Shown: positions 1 to 14,055 of the stretch, in pieces | Layout: the number at the start of each line of letters is the position of its first letter | How positions within the stretch are numbered: the first letter of the stretch is position 1 | NCBI GenBank assembly: GCA_035041965.1 | Contig: JAPYMA010000340.1 | Location: forward strand, 372,001-436,000 | Direction: 5' to 3' | DNA from: Anisakis pegreffii | Taxonomy: Eukaryota > Nematoda > Chromadorea > Rhabditida > Anisakidae | Length of the DNA: 64,000 bases | The notes under the pieces: generated by a model | Database searches by the model: none | What the model saw: only the letters and a program-made list of their open reading frames with translations | Told to the model about the DNA's origin: nothing | Program-made: the position numbers and the translations under genes

Positions 1-992
1 TGATCTTCGCCCTCTTGAAGGGCAATGGACCGTCTGGCCGGATTTTAACAAATCCTGAAATCGAAAAAGTAGATGATCATAAGCACTACATGACAATACA
101 TGCCAACATATTTCATCGAAAGTAAACCTCGCAATAGATATCCGAGAATCCAAAACAATGCCTGAACTTATAAATTTCTTATCTCAAAAACAAAATATTG
201 CACCATGATAAAACGAAACTGTCCGTCTGCATTACCACATAATAGATATCAGAGAATCCTAAAGACTGCTCGAACTCGTAAATCTCTTATTTGAACAACT
301 TCAAACCTTGCATCATCATATAACAAAACCGTCCGCATGCACTGGCAAACCACACTAGGAACACACCAACGTTAAGAATGGTGTGAATGAAAGTGTACAG
401 AATCTCATACATTCATGTACATACAGAATAATGCATGTGATCAATACTGATCAAAACGCTGTGGTGGGAGAAGGCGATACTCAGTCGGGCATCTGAGTAT
501 CGCTATCATATTCTGAATGGCGAACATCTTGATCAACTCGATCAACGCTGACTTGTGACGAAGAAATTTGATCGAACTGATCAAAATGATGGCCATTCAG
601 AATCTATAGTTTGATATAATGGCGATACTCAGACGCCCGACTGAGTATCGCCTTCTCCCACCACAGCGTTTTGATCAGTATCGATCACATACATTATTCT
701 GTATGTACTTCAATACATGAGATTCTATATATTTTCATTCATCACATTTTCAACGCTCGCGTCTTCCTAGTGTGGTTTGTCAGTGCATGCGGACTGTTTC
801 GTTCTATGATGTAAGATTTGAAGTTTTTCAAATAAGAGATTTATGAGTTCGGGCAGTCTTTAGGATATTTAGATATCTATTATGAGGTTTGCTTGTATTG
901 GCGTGTATTGCTTATGATCATGCATTGCCTCGTTTTCAGGATTTATTTCAATCGAGCCAGATGGTCCACTGCCCTTCAAAAGGGCGAAGATC
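1..992. mobile_element. Large fold-back (palindromic) element
   Basis: The first ~30 bases (GATCTTCGCCC..) recur in reverse complement at about 960-991, and the pairing continues inward almost throughout: 441-515 pairs with about 620-700, and CATTCTGAATGG-type arms flank a centre near 541-558. The whole kilobase could therefore fold into one long stem. The left arm also holds a tandem duplication (about 133-240 and 241-350, both starting AATAGATATC), which the right arm has once. No coding capacity was seen inside. This fits a non-autonomous fold-back DNA transposon. The left boundary coincides with the window edge, so a target duplication cannot be checked. Confidence 0.8.
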
Positions 993-996
993 GTGA

Positions 997-1233
997 ATGA
1001 AAGTCGACCAATCGCGAGACGATTATGAGGTTACAACGGGATCAGTGGATTTCATCGGCTTTTCAACAACTATCAAAGCAACCGAAATTCAATCACAGCA
1101 TATATCAGACGATTATTTATATCAGTTCAATGAATTGAGCAAATCAACATATGACGCATCGAGGCGTCCAGGCCAGTTCGAAGTAGTTTGCATTCTTTTT
1201 AGGGTATCAAAAAATAAATTCGTTTCTGGATGA
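997..1233 (+). CDS. Possible terminal exon or gene fragment, unknown
   Basis: An open stretch of 78 codons begins immediately after the fold-back element and ends in TGA at 1231-1233. Its composition looks protein-like (SRDDYEVTTG, KATEIQSQ, ASRRPGQFEVV) and it is followed by AATAAA-like signals (AAATAAAAT near 1283). There is no upstream exon in the window and no recognised domain. It could be the last exon of a gene lying to the left, with the element in its intron, or a chance ORF. Confidence 0.25.
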   Translation: MKVDQSRDDYEVTTGSVDFIGFSTTIKATEIQSQHISDDYLYQFNELSKSTYDASRRPGQFEVVCILFRVSKNKFVSG

Positions 1234-4200
1234 CCATACTTTTCATTATTTATTTCTATTTATTCAAAGCTAGGAAGAATGAAATAAAATTGACTCGTGG
1301 TCAGTGACCATGTTTTTACATAGTTCTTTTTTGATATATTATTTATTAGATTAATTGCATTTGTTCATATGTATTAATGTGAATGTTTTCAACTCATGAA
1401 TAATTTTTCAATTGTATTGAAAGTAGATGTAAGACGAATGTATGACAACTTTTATTGTATCATTTCGTTTTGTTGCATCTTTGAATTTATAATCGCTCGG
1501 TGTATGTTGTAGTTTATATGTATGCGTTATTGCGATGTCAGGAATTTAACTCGAATCAACTTAACTTGAGCTTGACTGTTAGTAACATTGACATGGTTTG
1601 ACTTGATGTTGACATTTGCAAACTGTGAACAAATTTGAAGTCGACGTAGCTTAGAAAATTCAAGAAATATCTCATCGCCACTTGGAAACTAACTGCTGAG
1701 CGTTCGTAGACGGGAAGCTTGAGTCATGTTCATAGAGAATTATTTCAAAATCGGTTGACGAAAACAATCCTTATTTGAGTTGCTCTAGTTCAGTCAGTTT
1801 TAAGCTCTGGTTGACTTTATGTAGGCAGTATGGAGAAAGGTTTGGCTCATTTGTATACGCTCAACTGCAGTAACTGTGCAAACCATAACCTGAGAAATGA
1901 GATTTCGAACATGCTCACTTTTTGAAGACTGGAATATCCTTCGATAAGGACTGTGTAGCAGAGGGTAAGATAGCACTTAGCAGGGATAATAGGTATACTG
2001 GCATGTTAGCTTCAATACAAATTTGAGTTCCAATACCGTAGGGTGTGAAGAGCCCTATGGGTGTGGCAGTAGGTCTGTAAAGTTCGCCTGGACCACTCAT
2101 TCTGAAGAGTCGAGTCGCTATAGGGGTGACTCGAAGATATGCTCCCTCGTAGTGTAATTCGGTAGCAGTTGGACTAATGTCGTTTTGGTGGATTGTGTGT
2201 AGCCAATGATCATATTAAAATGCAACATTTTATTGCGCATTTGGGTGTTCCCAACCCGTCGAGCTGCCGACAAGAGGGGCTAGGTTTAGATAAATGCGAC
2301 AGGCGTTCCCCGCCTACCGGCAGTCTTGGCGAATCGGGGAGAAACATCTTAAAATATGCTAGCGGTATTTACCCGAATATCGCAAGCATTCATTCTTCGA
2401 AATATATTACGGGCGTTCCCGGCCCGGGAAAGGCGCCGATTTGACCGGGGATAGGGCTTGCGCGTAAGTTGGCCTGAGTAGTGTCTTCGGACATTTGCTC
2501 AGGTAACGGGGGTTCCCGGACCCACCGTGCGTACTTTCCCTTAACAGGGGGGAATTTCATCGGGTTGATTATTGGCCACATGCATGAAATCACTTCACTT
2601 AGTTTGAATGTTACTGGATGCGTTATAAGGGGAAATCTCTCAGGTGTTTGTGGTTACTCGCCGAAGCTTATCTATGTGCCACGTTCATAGTGCATTCACA
2701 CAACTTCGCTGATATTATGTAATTTGATTTCCATTGCCAGTATAAATGTTATCTCTTCTGAGTGCTTGTGAAATAACTCGAAAATTGAAAAGTTCGGGCA
2801 GATTGAAGAATCCAGTGCCGTAGTGGAATCAAATTCCACCAGAATTGTAAAAAATCATGTGTGCCTTGAGGAAGTGATCATGTTCGAGGTGTCGAGTCCC
2901 AGGTTGAGGTTGAAGTAGTTATCTGTTGTTCAACCTATGCATATGAGCTAGACATCTCTGAGCTGCCTACGTAAGATCCTTCCACGCTTAGAATTGACTG
3001 AATTAGAGAGCCTCAAGATAAGGGGTAGAGGAACCAATTTTGGAGCAATACCTTGAGCGCCTGTCTAAGCTACATCATTGTGAGGAATTAGATCATAGCG
3101 TTAAGATTGGAAAGTTAGATATCATCCAGTGGATTCATATCTCAATTCACGCTAACTACAGCAAAAGGATTATCCAATCTTCTTGTGGGAACGAGAAGGT
3201 TATTCGTGGAGACTAAAACTGTCCCCATGTGAATCCGACGTTTGTTTCTCGCCCGACATCATTGCACACAGTCGAATTGAGCATTACTTATAGGTTATAA
3301 ATATAATACTAAAACTAGCAAGGGTCACAATTTAGGCTCGAGTTTTCGCCAAACCCGCAGAGGAGAAACAAAATGAAGGCGATCTTGCAAAAATGGTCGA
3401 ACATACAATAAAATGATCGTACTTTGAAGGCTGTCATTTTCAACTGCATCAACTGAATGGTTGAGCAAAGTTTGGTTGAACACAAGACTGCAAGCATATG
3501 AAAAAAAATTGTGCCCACCAATGAGAGCTGAACAGAACCCATAAATGGTGCTCAAACATGAACGATTTCACGGATGCAAAAGCTGCGATCATAGAACCTT
3601 CAATAAGAGATTTAAAAAATGAACAACAAAATATTATCTGCACATGCACACTGAATGACATGAATGAAAAATTTCACACCATTAATAACTAACATGAACT
3701 AATCTACTGTTTTGTTTGTTAGCAGAAAATATTAAAACTTCATATCGTTCAGCTCTCTCACTGATTGGTATTACGTGTGGCCAATAATCACCTGAATATT
3801 CGTTTCTTCCTAAAGATCATCTGAAAGTATCGGTCAATAGCCACTACACATTTCAAAGCTTAGTTGCTATTGAGCGAAACTTCCAGAGTTTTGACTCTCT
3901 TGTGAAGACTGTCATTACCCATTGGGGAAGAGCTGGAATAGTGTTAATAATCGATCTTTCTGATCGATAATCTAACTGCTCATTGAGTTGGACTGAATAT
4001 CGGTGAGTCCCGCTCAATCATATCGATAAATATTCAGATTATTTCGGTGTCCTCTCCTCACTTCCACTCATTCAAGCTTATCGTTCTTGAACATGTTGCA
4101 CAAGTGAAGTGACAATAATCAATGCTATTGTTCATGTTCAATTGTTCGTTTGTTCATCGAAAGTGCATTGCTGTCATTTATAGTGCAATCATTTTTATTC

Positions 4201-4472
4201 TCATTTACATGATTCACGTCCATACAGTGACGCGAATCAGTCTGTTCAGATTTTCCGTGGTAATCAGTGACTTCAACGAATTAATCATTTTTTCTCGATG
4301 ATCAGATGTTGATTAAGATTCGTGATTTCGTTCTTTATTTTATGTTTATTTCACATATTTTGCAATATTGAGAAATGTACATAACTATGAGTTTCGAATG
4401 ATGATTTGTTCATAAGAACAAATAGCGAATGGAGTTCAGTTTGTAAAAATGGCCATTTATACGACGTTATTA
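1234..4472. other. Gene-poor stretch
   Basis: No gene could be supported. It contains a GC-rich island at about 2240-2560 (entered separately). On the minus strand, two TTTATT motifs (4334-4339 and 4345-4350) read AATAAA and probably serve the dioxygenase gene that ends at 4473. Several short ORFs here look like chance openings. Confidence 0.6.
2240..2560. other. GC-rich island with four small GC hairpins
   Basis: This segment is much richer in GC than its surroundings. It carries four variants of a short self-complementary motif around a TTCCC core: GGGTGTTCCCAACCC at 2243-2257, GGCGTTCCCCGCC at 2302-2314, GGGCGTTCCCGGCCC at 2411-2425 and GGGGGTTCCCGGACCC at 2508-2523. Open frames exist on both strands (for example minus 2390-2593 and 1915-2213), but they are broken and no family is recognised. 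It may be a remnant of an inserted element or of horizontally acquired or viral DNA; this is inference only. Confidence 0.4.
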
Positions 4473-7400
4473 TCAAACACAAGGTTGGTTTAAGGGATGA
4501 GCGAGTTTGTCGCGAAGTTGGCGTACACGTGATTTGACTATATCCCATGAGAAGTAGCATCCTTTGAGCGTTCGAGGTCTTTCCGCTGAAGCGGTGAACG
4601 CAGTTCGGGTATGCAACAACCTGGTATTGGCCCATAAAACTGTATCACCTGAAAAGATGAACATTTTGAAGAGCTATTACCAATAATACGAGTAACATTC
4701 AAACCCAATGGTATAAACATTGAATATTACACCTAGAGTTGGTGATTTGTCTGATCCACACTATTCATGAACTCTTCTATTCTGTTCTACCCGTCCAACT
4801 GTTCCATTCTGTTCTATTCCGCGTCTTCATTTTGAAGCTATTCTGTTCTGTGACGTTCTCAGATTACGAATTATACAGTTGTTCTGTTTTGATAGAATAG
4901 GACAGTTCATTTGGAACAGGGACGTCACTTGACTAGAGCGTTTGCATCTTTGATATCGAATCGTTGTCATGATTCGGCTCGATAGTGAAAGGTAGCATTC
5001 AATCGTTTTGATGGATCAGTGAGTTAATCAAAAGAGGCGATCACCGTTCTGAAGTTGTAACTCGAGAATATTCTCGGGTCTGTAGCAGAGTTCAGTGAAA
5101 AGTTTCATAGCACGATAAACGGACTGAATCTCGTCAACGTGACAGTCATAGAGCCAACTTCGCATTGCATTCCCGAATTGAATCTTCTTCACGTGACCAT
5201 TTGAATCAGTACTGAAAAATTCACTGAATCAACAATTTTGCTTTTTAGTAATTCTTTCTGCACAGTTGCTGACTCGTGATACACCAGTATATCACATTGG
5301 TGCTCTTTACTGATCTCTGTATGATTTTTTTTCGCTGCGTTTGCCGTTCTGTTTGATTTGCTATTCATTTTCAATAGGGTGAATATTTCATAATGTATGA
5401 GAGCATAGATAAACCATTTAAATGCGATCACATGAAAACTATTTTCGTTTAGAGTGTGCTAACGCAACTGATTACATAGAATAATGTAATAAATGAAGAT
5501 ACCGTTGGTAGTATGAAAATAAAGAATTACATGGAATGAAGAATCTTTGTTAAAGTAACTTTTGTCTAGATAAATGTGATAAGGTATCTTAAATAGGTCT
5601 TGAAAGGTTCCTTAAATGTTTTCAGTGTGATGCTTTTTCAAAGTATTGCAGCATAATTTTTTCCAAAAGTAGAGTTCTCTGTACCAAATAACTCTATGTT
5701 TCGCAGCCATATCGTAATGAAACGTCTCTAATTCGCCGTTTTCCATTGGGTGGCTGTCGTAACCTTGCTCGATATACTCGATGTTAACGCGGCTTAACAC
5801 TTCGAATTCTTTTTGATGATGAGTGCGCATCTGAAATTTCGATTGAGATAAGCGAATTAAGGAAGACACTGGATTGTATTAGCATTAAAAGGTTGTTCAA
5901 GTACCGATGCGTGGAAATGATGCGAAAGATCATTTGTTCACGCAAAAGAATAGTAAATTGGTAATTTCCAATGAATCAATCGAACATGATAATAAAATTC
6001 ACTAATTGTAAGGATGGATAAGCATTCCATTCATCTGACCTGTTCGGCTATATAAAATCCATCGACGAATAAATTGTGACCTCCTTGATTAGCTCTTTGC
6101 AACATATGCAGCATTTGTAACTGAATATGATGACACAGATTATAAACGGTGACTGCAGATAGATACCTTTGGTAATGTGATGGCTGTCTTTGTGATATTA
6201 ACTTTCGACTAGATAAATGTGAAATGATATCGTGATAGGCCTTATAATCTTAAGTCATTTGATTTTTTATCGTATAACATTCTCATCTATAGCCTCTGCT
6301 CACATGTCACTTTTTTCATCACGTGGCAGTTCCCAATATCGCCCACTTCAATAGTTTGAATTATTCAGCTAATGTTTCACAATAGTGAAAATCAAGCAGA
6401 GTTTATGAACAGGTGAATATGGATCAGGGTATAAGATCATTTGAAGTGACGCTGTAAGATATCAAATGAATGAATATATTTGCATTAATTCATTCACAAA
6501 TTAATTCATTCCGCCTTCCACGGAATAAAAAAATGGAAGGAATGTATTCACCTGCGGAGGATCGCTGAGCGATGGAAAATCCGTATGGAAAGGTAATTCT
6601 TTGCTTGAAGCATATGCCATATTACTGGCATCCGATTTCGTTTGCAGCTCGAATATTGTGCTGTAAAATGGACCCGACTCATTCAAATAGGATTATATTT
6701 TATCACAGACTTTAGTTGTTAAGGGTATTCCCAATCGGGGCCCTCAAATCGCTGAGTGTCACCTGTAGACATAGTCTCGTCAATCAGGTCAGAAATAGTC
6801 TCAAGTCTCCAGGCTGGGCTCAGTCTAGAGCCGCAAAAATCTCCCAGCATAATTTCGTGCAATTCGTCAAGAGTTTTGCGAACAAAATCTGGAGATTCGA
6901 ACCCATTTATTGGTTACAAGTGAATCCATTACTAGAATGACTAGTCGAATAACAACCACCAGAATGTCTTTTTCTTCTCATATTTGTAACAAATTATTAC
7001 TTGTTACTTACACATCGGGCGGTTGTTTTGTTGATCGGCGGAGTGTTTATTTTGTAGAGTTATGATTATTTATCGGATTGGTTTTTGGCTACATTTAATT
7101 GTGCAAAGTATTCACGGCAACTAATTAATTACTCGGTTGTGTTCACTTGGCCTGCTCGCCTAGCCAGCGGGGTGGCGTCAATCAAGGCTAAAACAGTGCG
7201 AACGGAAACGCGAGCATTGTGGCCAGCAACGTTACAAACGTTTGATAGCCTGGCCAATCCAGGTAATCCACGTAATTTGTAACAAATGGAATCGCACGAT
7301 GACAGATTTGGCTGAATCTTGCACTCTTCAGTCCCATATCATTTCGTTAAAACTTTGGCAAAACATCTGGCACGCTCATTAATTTGTAATTGCTGTCACA

Positions 7401-9550
7401 ACCTATACTACCAGCAGTGCGAATGTTAGCTGACTTTCATCTGGGCGAATTAAATGAATGATTTGAATGAAATGAAAAATGAATGAAAAATAACAAAGCG
7501 TTATACCCAAAATGAGTTCGATGGATGAAACCGATACGTTTTCCAATCTGAGCAACCGCATCTTGCGTACATCCAGAGAGCAGAGCTATACCATCTCGAC
7601 AAACACACGTCAAGAAGTCATGTAATACCTGAAGTGAGCTTATCATAGTATTATATTGGAACAACTTAGTGTTCGTTGGGATGCTTTATTCCAAGCAATA
7701 AGGAGAATCCTTCCTCGGCAGCTTTACTCCCTGAGTTTGCTTCGGATTTCCCCACCGGTGATCAGATTCCCGATAAGTTCCTTCCCTTCCCAACCAAAAA
7801 GTTGCCCCTGATGTTGTCTATTCATAAGCAGTGCAGTTCTAGGTTGCTTGTTAATGCTGACGAAACATTCTCATGCATGCAGATTTTCACCTCTATGACA
7901 ATCATCTCGAACTGTTTCAATCTTAATTTTCCAGATAACATCCTCCATCAACCTCCCAAACACTTGACCAATTCAACTTCTTGTTAAACTTGTTTATTTA
8001 TTGGACAAGCAAATAAATGCAACCATACCCGATCATCGTTCATAAATTTGTCGTATTGAAATCTCCCTAAACAGGGCTCGATTTTCTCAGCATTCCATTT
8101 ATGCGTTTCGTCCAGATAAATCGATTTCCGATGATCGCGCATCTGTTGATCAAACTGATTTCTCAGTCGTAACCATTCACACGAATATCTGTCAATGGAT
8201 TATTTTTGAAAAGTTACATCAAAAATAACGAGTAATTAAACGTAAAATATCGTGAATGATTGTGAGCAATTCATTGAAGGAACGAAATTCCATAAATCTA
8301 ATTGTTCAGTTTAAAAATATTATATATTATTCACGTGCTCTTGATTCCATCTGGCCATTCCAAAACGAGTCCACTCGAGTCCGATAGCGTTTTTACGCTC
8401 TTAGGCTCCACTTCAACATCAAATTCTCGCATTGTCAAGTTTCTTGCCGTCATTGCTGCAGAGAACGTATAGGTGCTTGAATCCGGTGACATATCCCGAA
8501 GCCAAACATACGGAAAGTGCCCACCTTTACCTGAAAGAGATGGAAGGGCAACATCGATGACATTGGCACAACACTCGGTTTCGGGCAAAACTTTTCTCCG
8601 CAAACGTTGCTAAACCTAACCCCGCCTATGAATTGGCTTATATTTAATTATCTGTTTATAAATGGAACAACATTTCGCATAAAAATGAAAATCTTAAGCT
8701 TGCGTGATCCACATATATGTGTGCGATTCTAAATTTCATTTTTCACACTTAATATTTATCATATTCCCAAACACTAACGACACTTCTTCGAGTATCTCTA
8801 TGTATACAAGCGATTTGAACTGTAGATACGACCATATAATAGGGAATTGAGCCATGAATTCTTTATAACTAATGGGTTTGAATCCAGAAAGGAAAAACAT
8901 TTTGGAATGAATCGAAAACAGATGAAAAAATGAAAATAATTTCTGTAAATCAAAATCATCCTCAAGAAAGCAAAACAAACCGTCACTCCATTGTATATCA
9001 ATCATTCTGCGTGACGCATCTTGCTTGAATGATCTAATCAATGGCTTCGAACCATCACCTGAGCAAAATCGTCTAATCGTCAAGAATGCTGGCTTCGTGA
9101 TACCGGTCCTGCAATCGTTGCAAACTGACCTTTACTAAAATTAAACCTGGGGAACAATGCTAAATCAGGTGATATCTAAGGTTTACAATACCTGTTGAAT
9201 AACTTCAGCTAAATTAAGACCTCATCAACCATAGTATTGAAAGAATTCTCAATGGGAATCACTCATGCTTTCAATTGACGAGGCTTTATGAGGGACTGCT
9301 GCAAATCGTTTCGGTGGGAGGTTCTGCTGCGCCAAAACAGTTTGTTTTCAGTCAGTTCACAGAATAGATAAACTAAATTTTTGATGGAGCCATTTAGAAG
9401 GAACAAAATTGAATCAATACCAATTGAAAAGTTTCGACATTTGAATCGATTGAATGATGTGATTGATATTATGCGAGTGCGCGCATACACAAACAAACAC
9501 ACATACGAGGCGAGAGAAGTTGTAAAATTTCTGCAATACAATCGAATCAT
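4473..9550 (-). CDS. Gamma-butyrobetaine dioxygenase-like (BBOX/TMLH family)
   Basis: Fe(II)/2-oxoglutarate dioxygenase of the carnitine-synthesis family; GBBH converts gamma-butyrobetaine to carnitine. Exons (all phases agree): 9507-9550, 8981-9108, 8335-8530, 8029-8188, 7507-7628, 6552-6660, 6040-6120, 5685-5830, 5045-5211, 4473-4648; 442 residues against about 390-420 usual. The start MIRLYCRNF lies 5 nt after a TATACAG acceptor, and the Arg/Ser/Thr-rich N-terminus resembles a mitochondrial presequence. DUF971-like domain: FPYVWLRD, then EWPDG. Catalytic domain: PFHTDFPSL (ligands His242, Asp244), [10 protein letters not shown], and LLHTRTAF (His397). The C-terminus [18 protein letters not shown] is closer to BBOX than to TMLH. 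Odd: the CxCxxC and His zinc ligands known from human BBOX1 are absent. Nematode gbh-1/gbh-2 are the likely relatives; TMLH is the alternative. Confidence 0.93.
6940..7290. repeat. Dispersed repeat copy in dioxygenase intron
   Basis: This part of the intron between exons 5 and 6 shares a stretch (TGCAAAGTATTCA.CGCAAC and a preceding GATCGG..TGTTTATT segment) with about 13314-13420. GTAACAAAT-type motifs occur near both ends (about 6987 and 7280). Short open frames inside are probably remnants rather than genes. Its boundaries are uncertain. Confidence 0.4.
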
Positions 9551-10815
9551 ATTTCCTGTATAGCACATCTTCTTTTGATTTGCGTTTACGTTCCCGGCAA
9601 TAAAACTATCGAATAATCACTTTGATAAAAGTACATCAGCAGCATCGCATCGATTACAAAAATCTGAACAAATCACCTCCAATCAGAGCGCTCTTCTAAC
9701 ATATGAAAAACAAATGTTATGCAAAAAAGTATGCATAATCTAAGAGTATCTGTCATTTTTACTGTCAGTTATTTATTAACGATAAGAGCGCAAATTTCCC
9801 AAAAGCGTTTTGGATTTACCCTCAGCAATTTTTGCTGCTTTCTCAGATTTTGACTGCCCGTTAATGCCCGTTATCAAAAGAATGTTATTCGGTTCTAATC
9901 AGATGGTATGCTGTAAGGGAATCGGATGTTGCTGTCCGATGTTTCAACAAGCAGTTACACTAATAGTAAGGCAATTTCCCTATCAGTCAGTTGTTTTATC
10001 ACTAAACAATTCAAGCCTATCATCCACATTCAGTAGTACATTCGCTATATTTGCCACCAACCTGTTAACATTTTAGCAAGAAATTCAAGATGCTAAAATT
10101 TTTTTTGTGAAAGGCAATGAATCGCTCGTTGATTATAAGAGAATTTGCTCGAAAGTATTGAACGATAGCTGTCAGATAATGGTTTACGTAATCATTTAGT
10201 TGCTCAACAATTACATTGAGGACACACTATGGATGCATAAATGCCTCTCTTATTATGACAAATATCACTTATTTCGTCATTTCATGGTGTCCTTTATTTC
10301 ACACAAAGCTAACAGCATTAGCTGTACAAGAAATCAGCAGTCCTCTTGGAAATTTCACCTCGATTAACGATTCAACGATCACAGATATTGACTACATAAT
10401 CACTGGGCATGATGGCAACATCATGGTGTATAGTGTCAAGATCTGACGTAATGCCCAAAGATTTGCGGCAATAATCTTTAGTTAACTATTGGGAACTGTT
10501 CAGTGAAATTTGGTGATAGCTGATTCACTAGTGCACTTTCAACGAACGTTTTAATCAGTATTCACATCGTGTAATATCATGTGTGTGTGTGATGTCATGC
10601 GATATGCATACATCAATAAGAGTTTATTATTCATTTCGATGCTTGTCATGAAGTTGATGTGATCAACGGTTATGGTATTCATAACATCATTTCACTGTAT
10701 TTGTTCTCTGTTCATACAAACATCAGTTCATCGCAATTGGTTTCAGTGAGCATCATTTGCATTAGTTCCTGGTTGATCAATTAGTGCTAGGGTTTTGGGC
10801 CATATTTATTGCCAG

Positions 10816-10946
10816 ATTCGAGCCGATCTTGCTTAGTCAAGGGAAGTGCTTCACCCTTCCATGAACTGTTCGCTCTTCCACACAAGACTTCCGACAACAG
10901 CTTTGGTGCGACTTCTCGTGGTCACTATCGACAGCGATTAAAAGTA
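10816..10946 (+). CDS. Isolated exon candidate, unknown
   Basis: A 131-nt segment is bounded by an acceptor (TTATTGCCAG) and a strong donor (AAAGTA/GTAAGT). It is open in a frame reading SRSCLVKGSASPFHEL and SFGATSRGHYRQRLKV (phase 1 in, phase 0 out). Composition and splice sites suggest coding. No partner exons were found and the function is unknown. It could be an upstream exon of the CREB3-type gene, an exon of a separate gene, or chance. Confidence 0.3.
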
Positions 10947-11029
10947 GTAAGTTTTGTCATTTTTCACCCTTTGCTAACCCTATAGCGATCAATAGAAACA
11001 GTCAACTTTCCGTGGTTATCTTTACCAGT

Positions 11030-11250
11030 ACCAAGTCACTATTAATTTGAACTTATTTCATTTATTTATGCAATTAATTAGTCAGCAATTTTAACTCATT
11101 ACGAGCTTATATCTTTCGGTTATCACCGATATATCATTCCTCATTCGTTGACATCCTTCTTTCCGTATGGCTGATGATATGAGCGCAGGGAATGCTTCGT
11201 CATCATTCAGTTGTAATTTCGATTATTGATTCGGCGAACGAGCTGAATTT
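11030..11250 (+). repeat. Dispersed repeat family, copy 1
   Basis: It shares ordered blocks with about 48005-48220: an ATTTATTTAT-rich lead, AACTCATTACGAG.TTAT, GTTATCACC.ATATCA, and a TTCTTTCCG..GCTGA/GCTAACGAT block. The order and spacing are the same in both copies. No open frame is shared, so it is probably a non-coding interspersed repeat. Confidence 0.55.
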
Positions 11251-12340
11251 GTGCTGAAAACGATTATCCGAATTGGAGATTTATCAGTTTTGATATTATC
11301 ATCTGAAACAGTAGGAATCGTCGTCGATCAGTTGGTCAAACAGTTCAAAAATTCTTCCTCGCTGCGCTCAAAAATTTCCTTATCAGCGGTTGAGGGCATT
11401 ATACATAACCACTGATTCAGTGAAATTCAGTGTCATTTTTAGCATAAATTTGATAAGTATCAAACTTAGGACAAAAGAGGCGTGTGATTCGATCGAAATC
11501 ATTTACTTTAGTCGTCAATCTCGCTGAAACACACCAACAAACTCCACCTCCTCTCTCAAAAAAACAAACATCGAAAAATGAACGAGATTCTCTTCGAGAG
11601 AGAGTTTTCTTATTGCTAATGAATCTCTGAGAATCGCTATGAAACAACGTCTCTGATAATGTTCTCCGATTCGATTCGAAAGCAAGTGTTTGCTGGCAAT
11701 CGCGAGGAAATGTTTCGTTGCAAATTTTCAAAATTTTTGTATACAGATTTGTGAGAGAAATTCGCAAAAAAAAAAAGATTTATTCTCGAGCAGCACCGAC
11801 TGTGTTTGCTTATAGCAGATGGTGTTCATTCTGCTTGTTTCACGATGCCATAAATCGATGCAATATTCGAGAATGTATGCTACAATAAATTTTTCCAAAT
11901 GTTTCATTCGTTTATTGGACGCTTACTGCTAACTGCCTAATAGATTGGTCTCATTTACTTTGAATTTCATTTTCAAATTGCTTTTTCGCTCTGTGACAAC
12001 ACAGTTGAATAGTTGTGAAATGCGGAACTGCTCTTCAATTTCTTTTCACAAAGAAATTGATCACCAACGCTAACCTTTTTATCATTCTTATCAATGCTCT
12101 TTTTATCGTTGGTTCTGATATCATAATAGTAATAATGCAAATAACGTTAATGAAAAGTATCGTCGACAAGCAATGAAAATAATTTCAATAATTTATTTAA
12201 TACTATAATATTTTGAATATTGTTATACTTAATACTATAGCAATATTAATTTTGAATATTCATGTCAGTAACAACAATGACAATAAGTAGTAGTTGTCAG
12301 AGTGATGTAATCAGTTATAACAATACCCCTTTTTATTAGG

Positions 12341-12341
<1 letters not shown>

Positions 12342-12387
<46 letters not shown>

Positions 12388-12470
12388 CATTATTATTATT
12401 ATAATTGGTATTACTATTATCATTATTATTATTGTTATTAGTACTATTATTGTCATTATTACTATCACTA
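12342..12470. repeat. (ATT)n microsatellite
   Basis: About 125 bp of ATT trinucleotide repeat, nearly perfect at the start and interrupted by CATT, GTT and ACT units later. The all-isoleucine minus-strand frame across it is an artefact. Confidence 0.9.
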
Positions 12471-13420
12471 TTACTACAAACTAAATATGATAATGGCGTA
12501 ATAGTGCATGCATATATGAATAACTAACTAATAGATCAGAACTCATATTTCTATATGATCAAGTAAAGTGTACTATATGTTAAAATCTCATACATTAACG
12601 AATACATTATCATACAGATAGCACGATATCAGTTATGGTCACAACCTTTATTACCATTCGAACTACTGCGATCAACTGAATACGCTGACGATTTACAGAA
12701 AACTAGGCAAGCGATACTGATCTAAGTATGCGTTCATAACTGATACCTATGCTCATACCTATACATAATAGATATTCATAAATATCACTTAAATGAGCAT
12801 AGCCAGCAGCCGAGAATGTCTATTCGCAATATCATGCATATGCATGCGTCGCTATGCATGTTCATCATTCGAACGTTCACGCTGTGGCTGATGCCTTTCA
12901 TTCACATCGCTCCGTCGTCATCAATGAATGCAATGAATCACGTATCTGTACATGTCTTGTATCTCATCTGTATCTATCTGTTTCTGTACGAATTATCTCT
13001 AGACTGTTGATAACAAGCCATGAACACTGTGATGTATCATTTCCGAATATTATTCCTGATGTTAACTATATAAGCATTATTTCATTGTTGATTTTCTCTT
13101 CATTTAGTTTTGTTTGTATACTCTGTGTACAAAAATCTTCATTAACATCAGTCTCTGTATTCATTTAGGATAGTCAATATTCGTAGTCATCGGCAGTTTC
13201 AGACATTTTTTGACTGAATGAAAAGCGATAGATGTTTTCGAAGTGATAGTTATACTGGTACGTGAATGAATTGGTTAGTTATTAATCGTCACTGAGCGTT
13301 TACTTGAATTGCCGATCGCTCTGGGTGATCGGTAAAATGTTTATTGGTGTTTGGATTATTTGCTGTTTTGGTGTTTAGTTGTGTTAAATTATGCAAAGTA
13401 TTCATCGCAACAACCGTTAC

Positions 13421-13500
13421 TGCGGTTTACCTCTAGAATATTTAACATGCCAATCGCTATAGATCTGCCTAGTTACGTTAATTAAAATGGTTTGATCCCG
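13421..13500 (+). repeat. Direct repeat, left copy
   Basis: The segment TGCGGTTTACC ... TTTGATCCCG recurs in the same orientation at 14056-14144 with few substitutions and one short insertion. The two copies flank about 555 bp, including a 67-codon open frame (13523-13726). The pair may be an element's terminal repeats or a segmental duplication. Confidence 0.7.
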
Positions 13501-14055
13501 AAAGACCGCTAGCTTACTACTGTTGGCTGTTTCAAACAGATACTTTGAGCGATCCTTTGACACATGCTCTCTGGATCAAGCGGAGTGTATTGTCGATGTC
13601 ACTTCGATTGAGGTTCTCTTCTTATTGTTAGAAATTATTGGGCAACGCGGGAGAATAACTCCACATACCAGTATTATCACTATCTCTGCGCTTGCCGAAT
13701 CAACAACCGAAGTTAGATTTTCATGAAGCCGGATGATTCCCGACGCTGATATTGTTAGTTGCGTGGGAAGAAGGATGTTAAAGAAGAAAGAATGTGATAT
13801 TGGTGATAAGAGAGAAGCATAAGCTTATAATAAGGCATAACTGCTGATAAAACAAAAAAGTACATGAGTATAAAATGCAGCGATTCTTGTGTTGAATTTA
13901 GAAGTGGAGTACATTTGCCGCTTCATTTACTCGTTTCATCGTGATTATGTTCATGTTGGTCGCAATTGTCTCAAATTGACCCTGTTCGATGAGGTATAGG
14001 CTGATCTAAATTCATCCAATAATGATAGTATTCTTAAGGTTTCCGAAGTGGATAT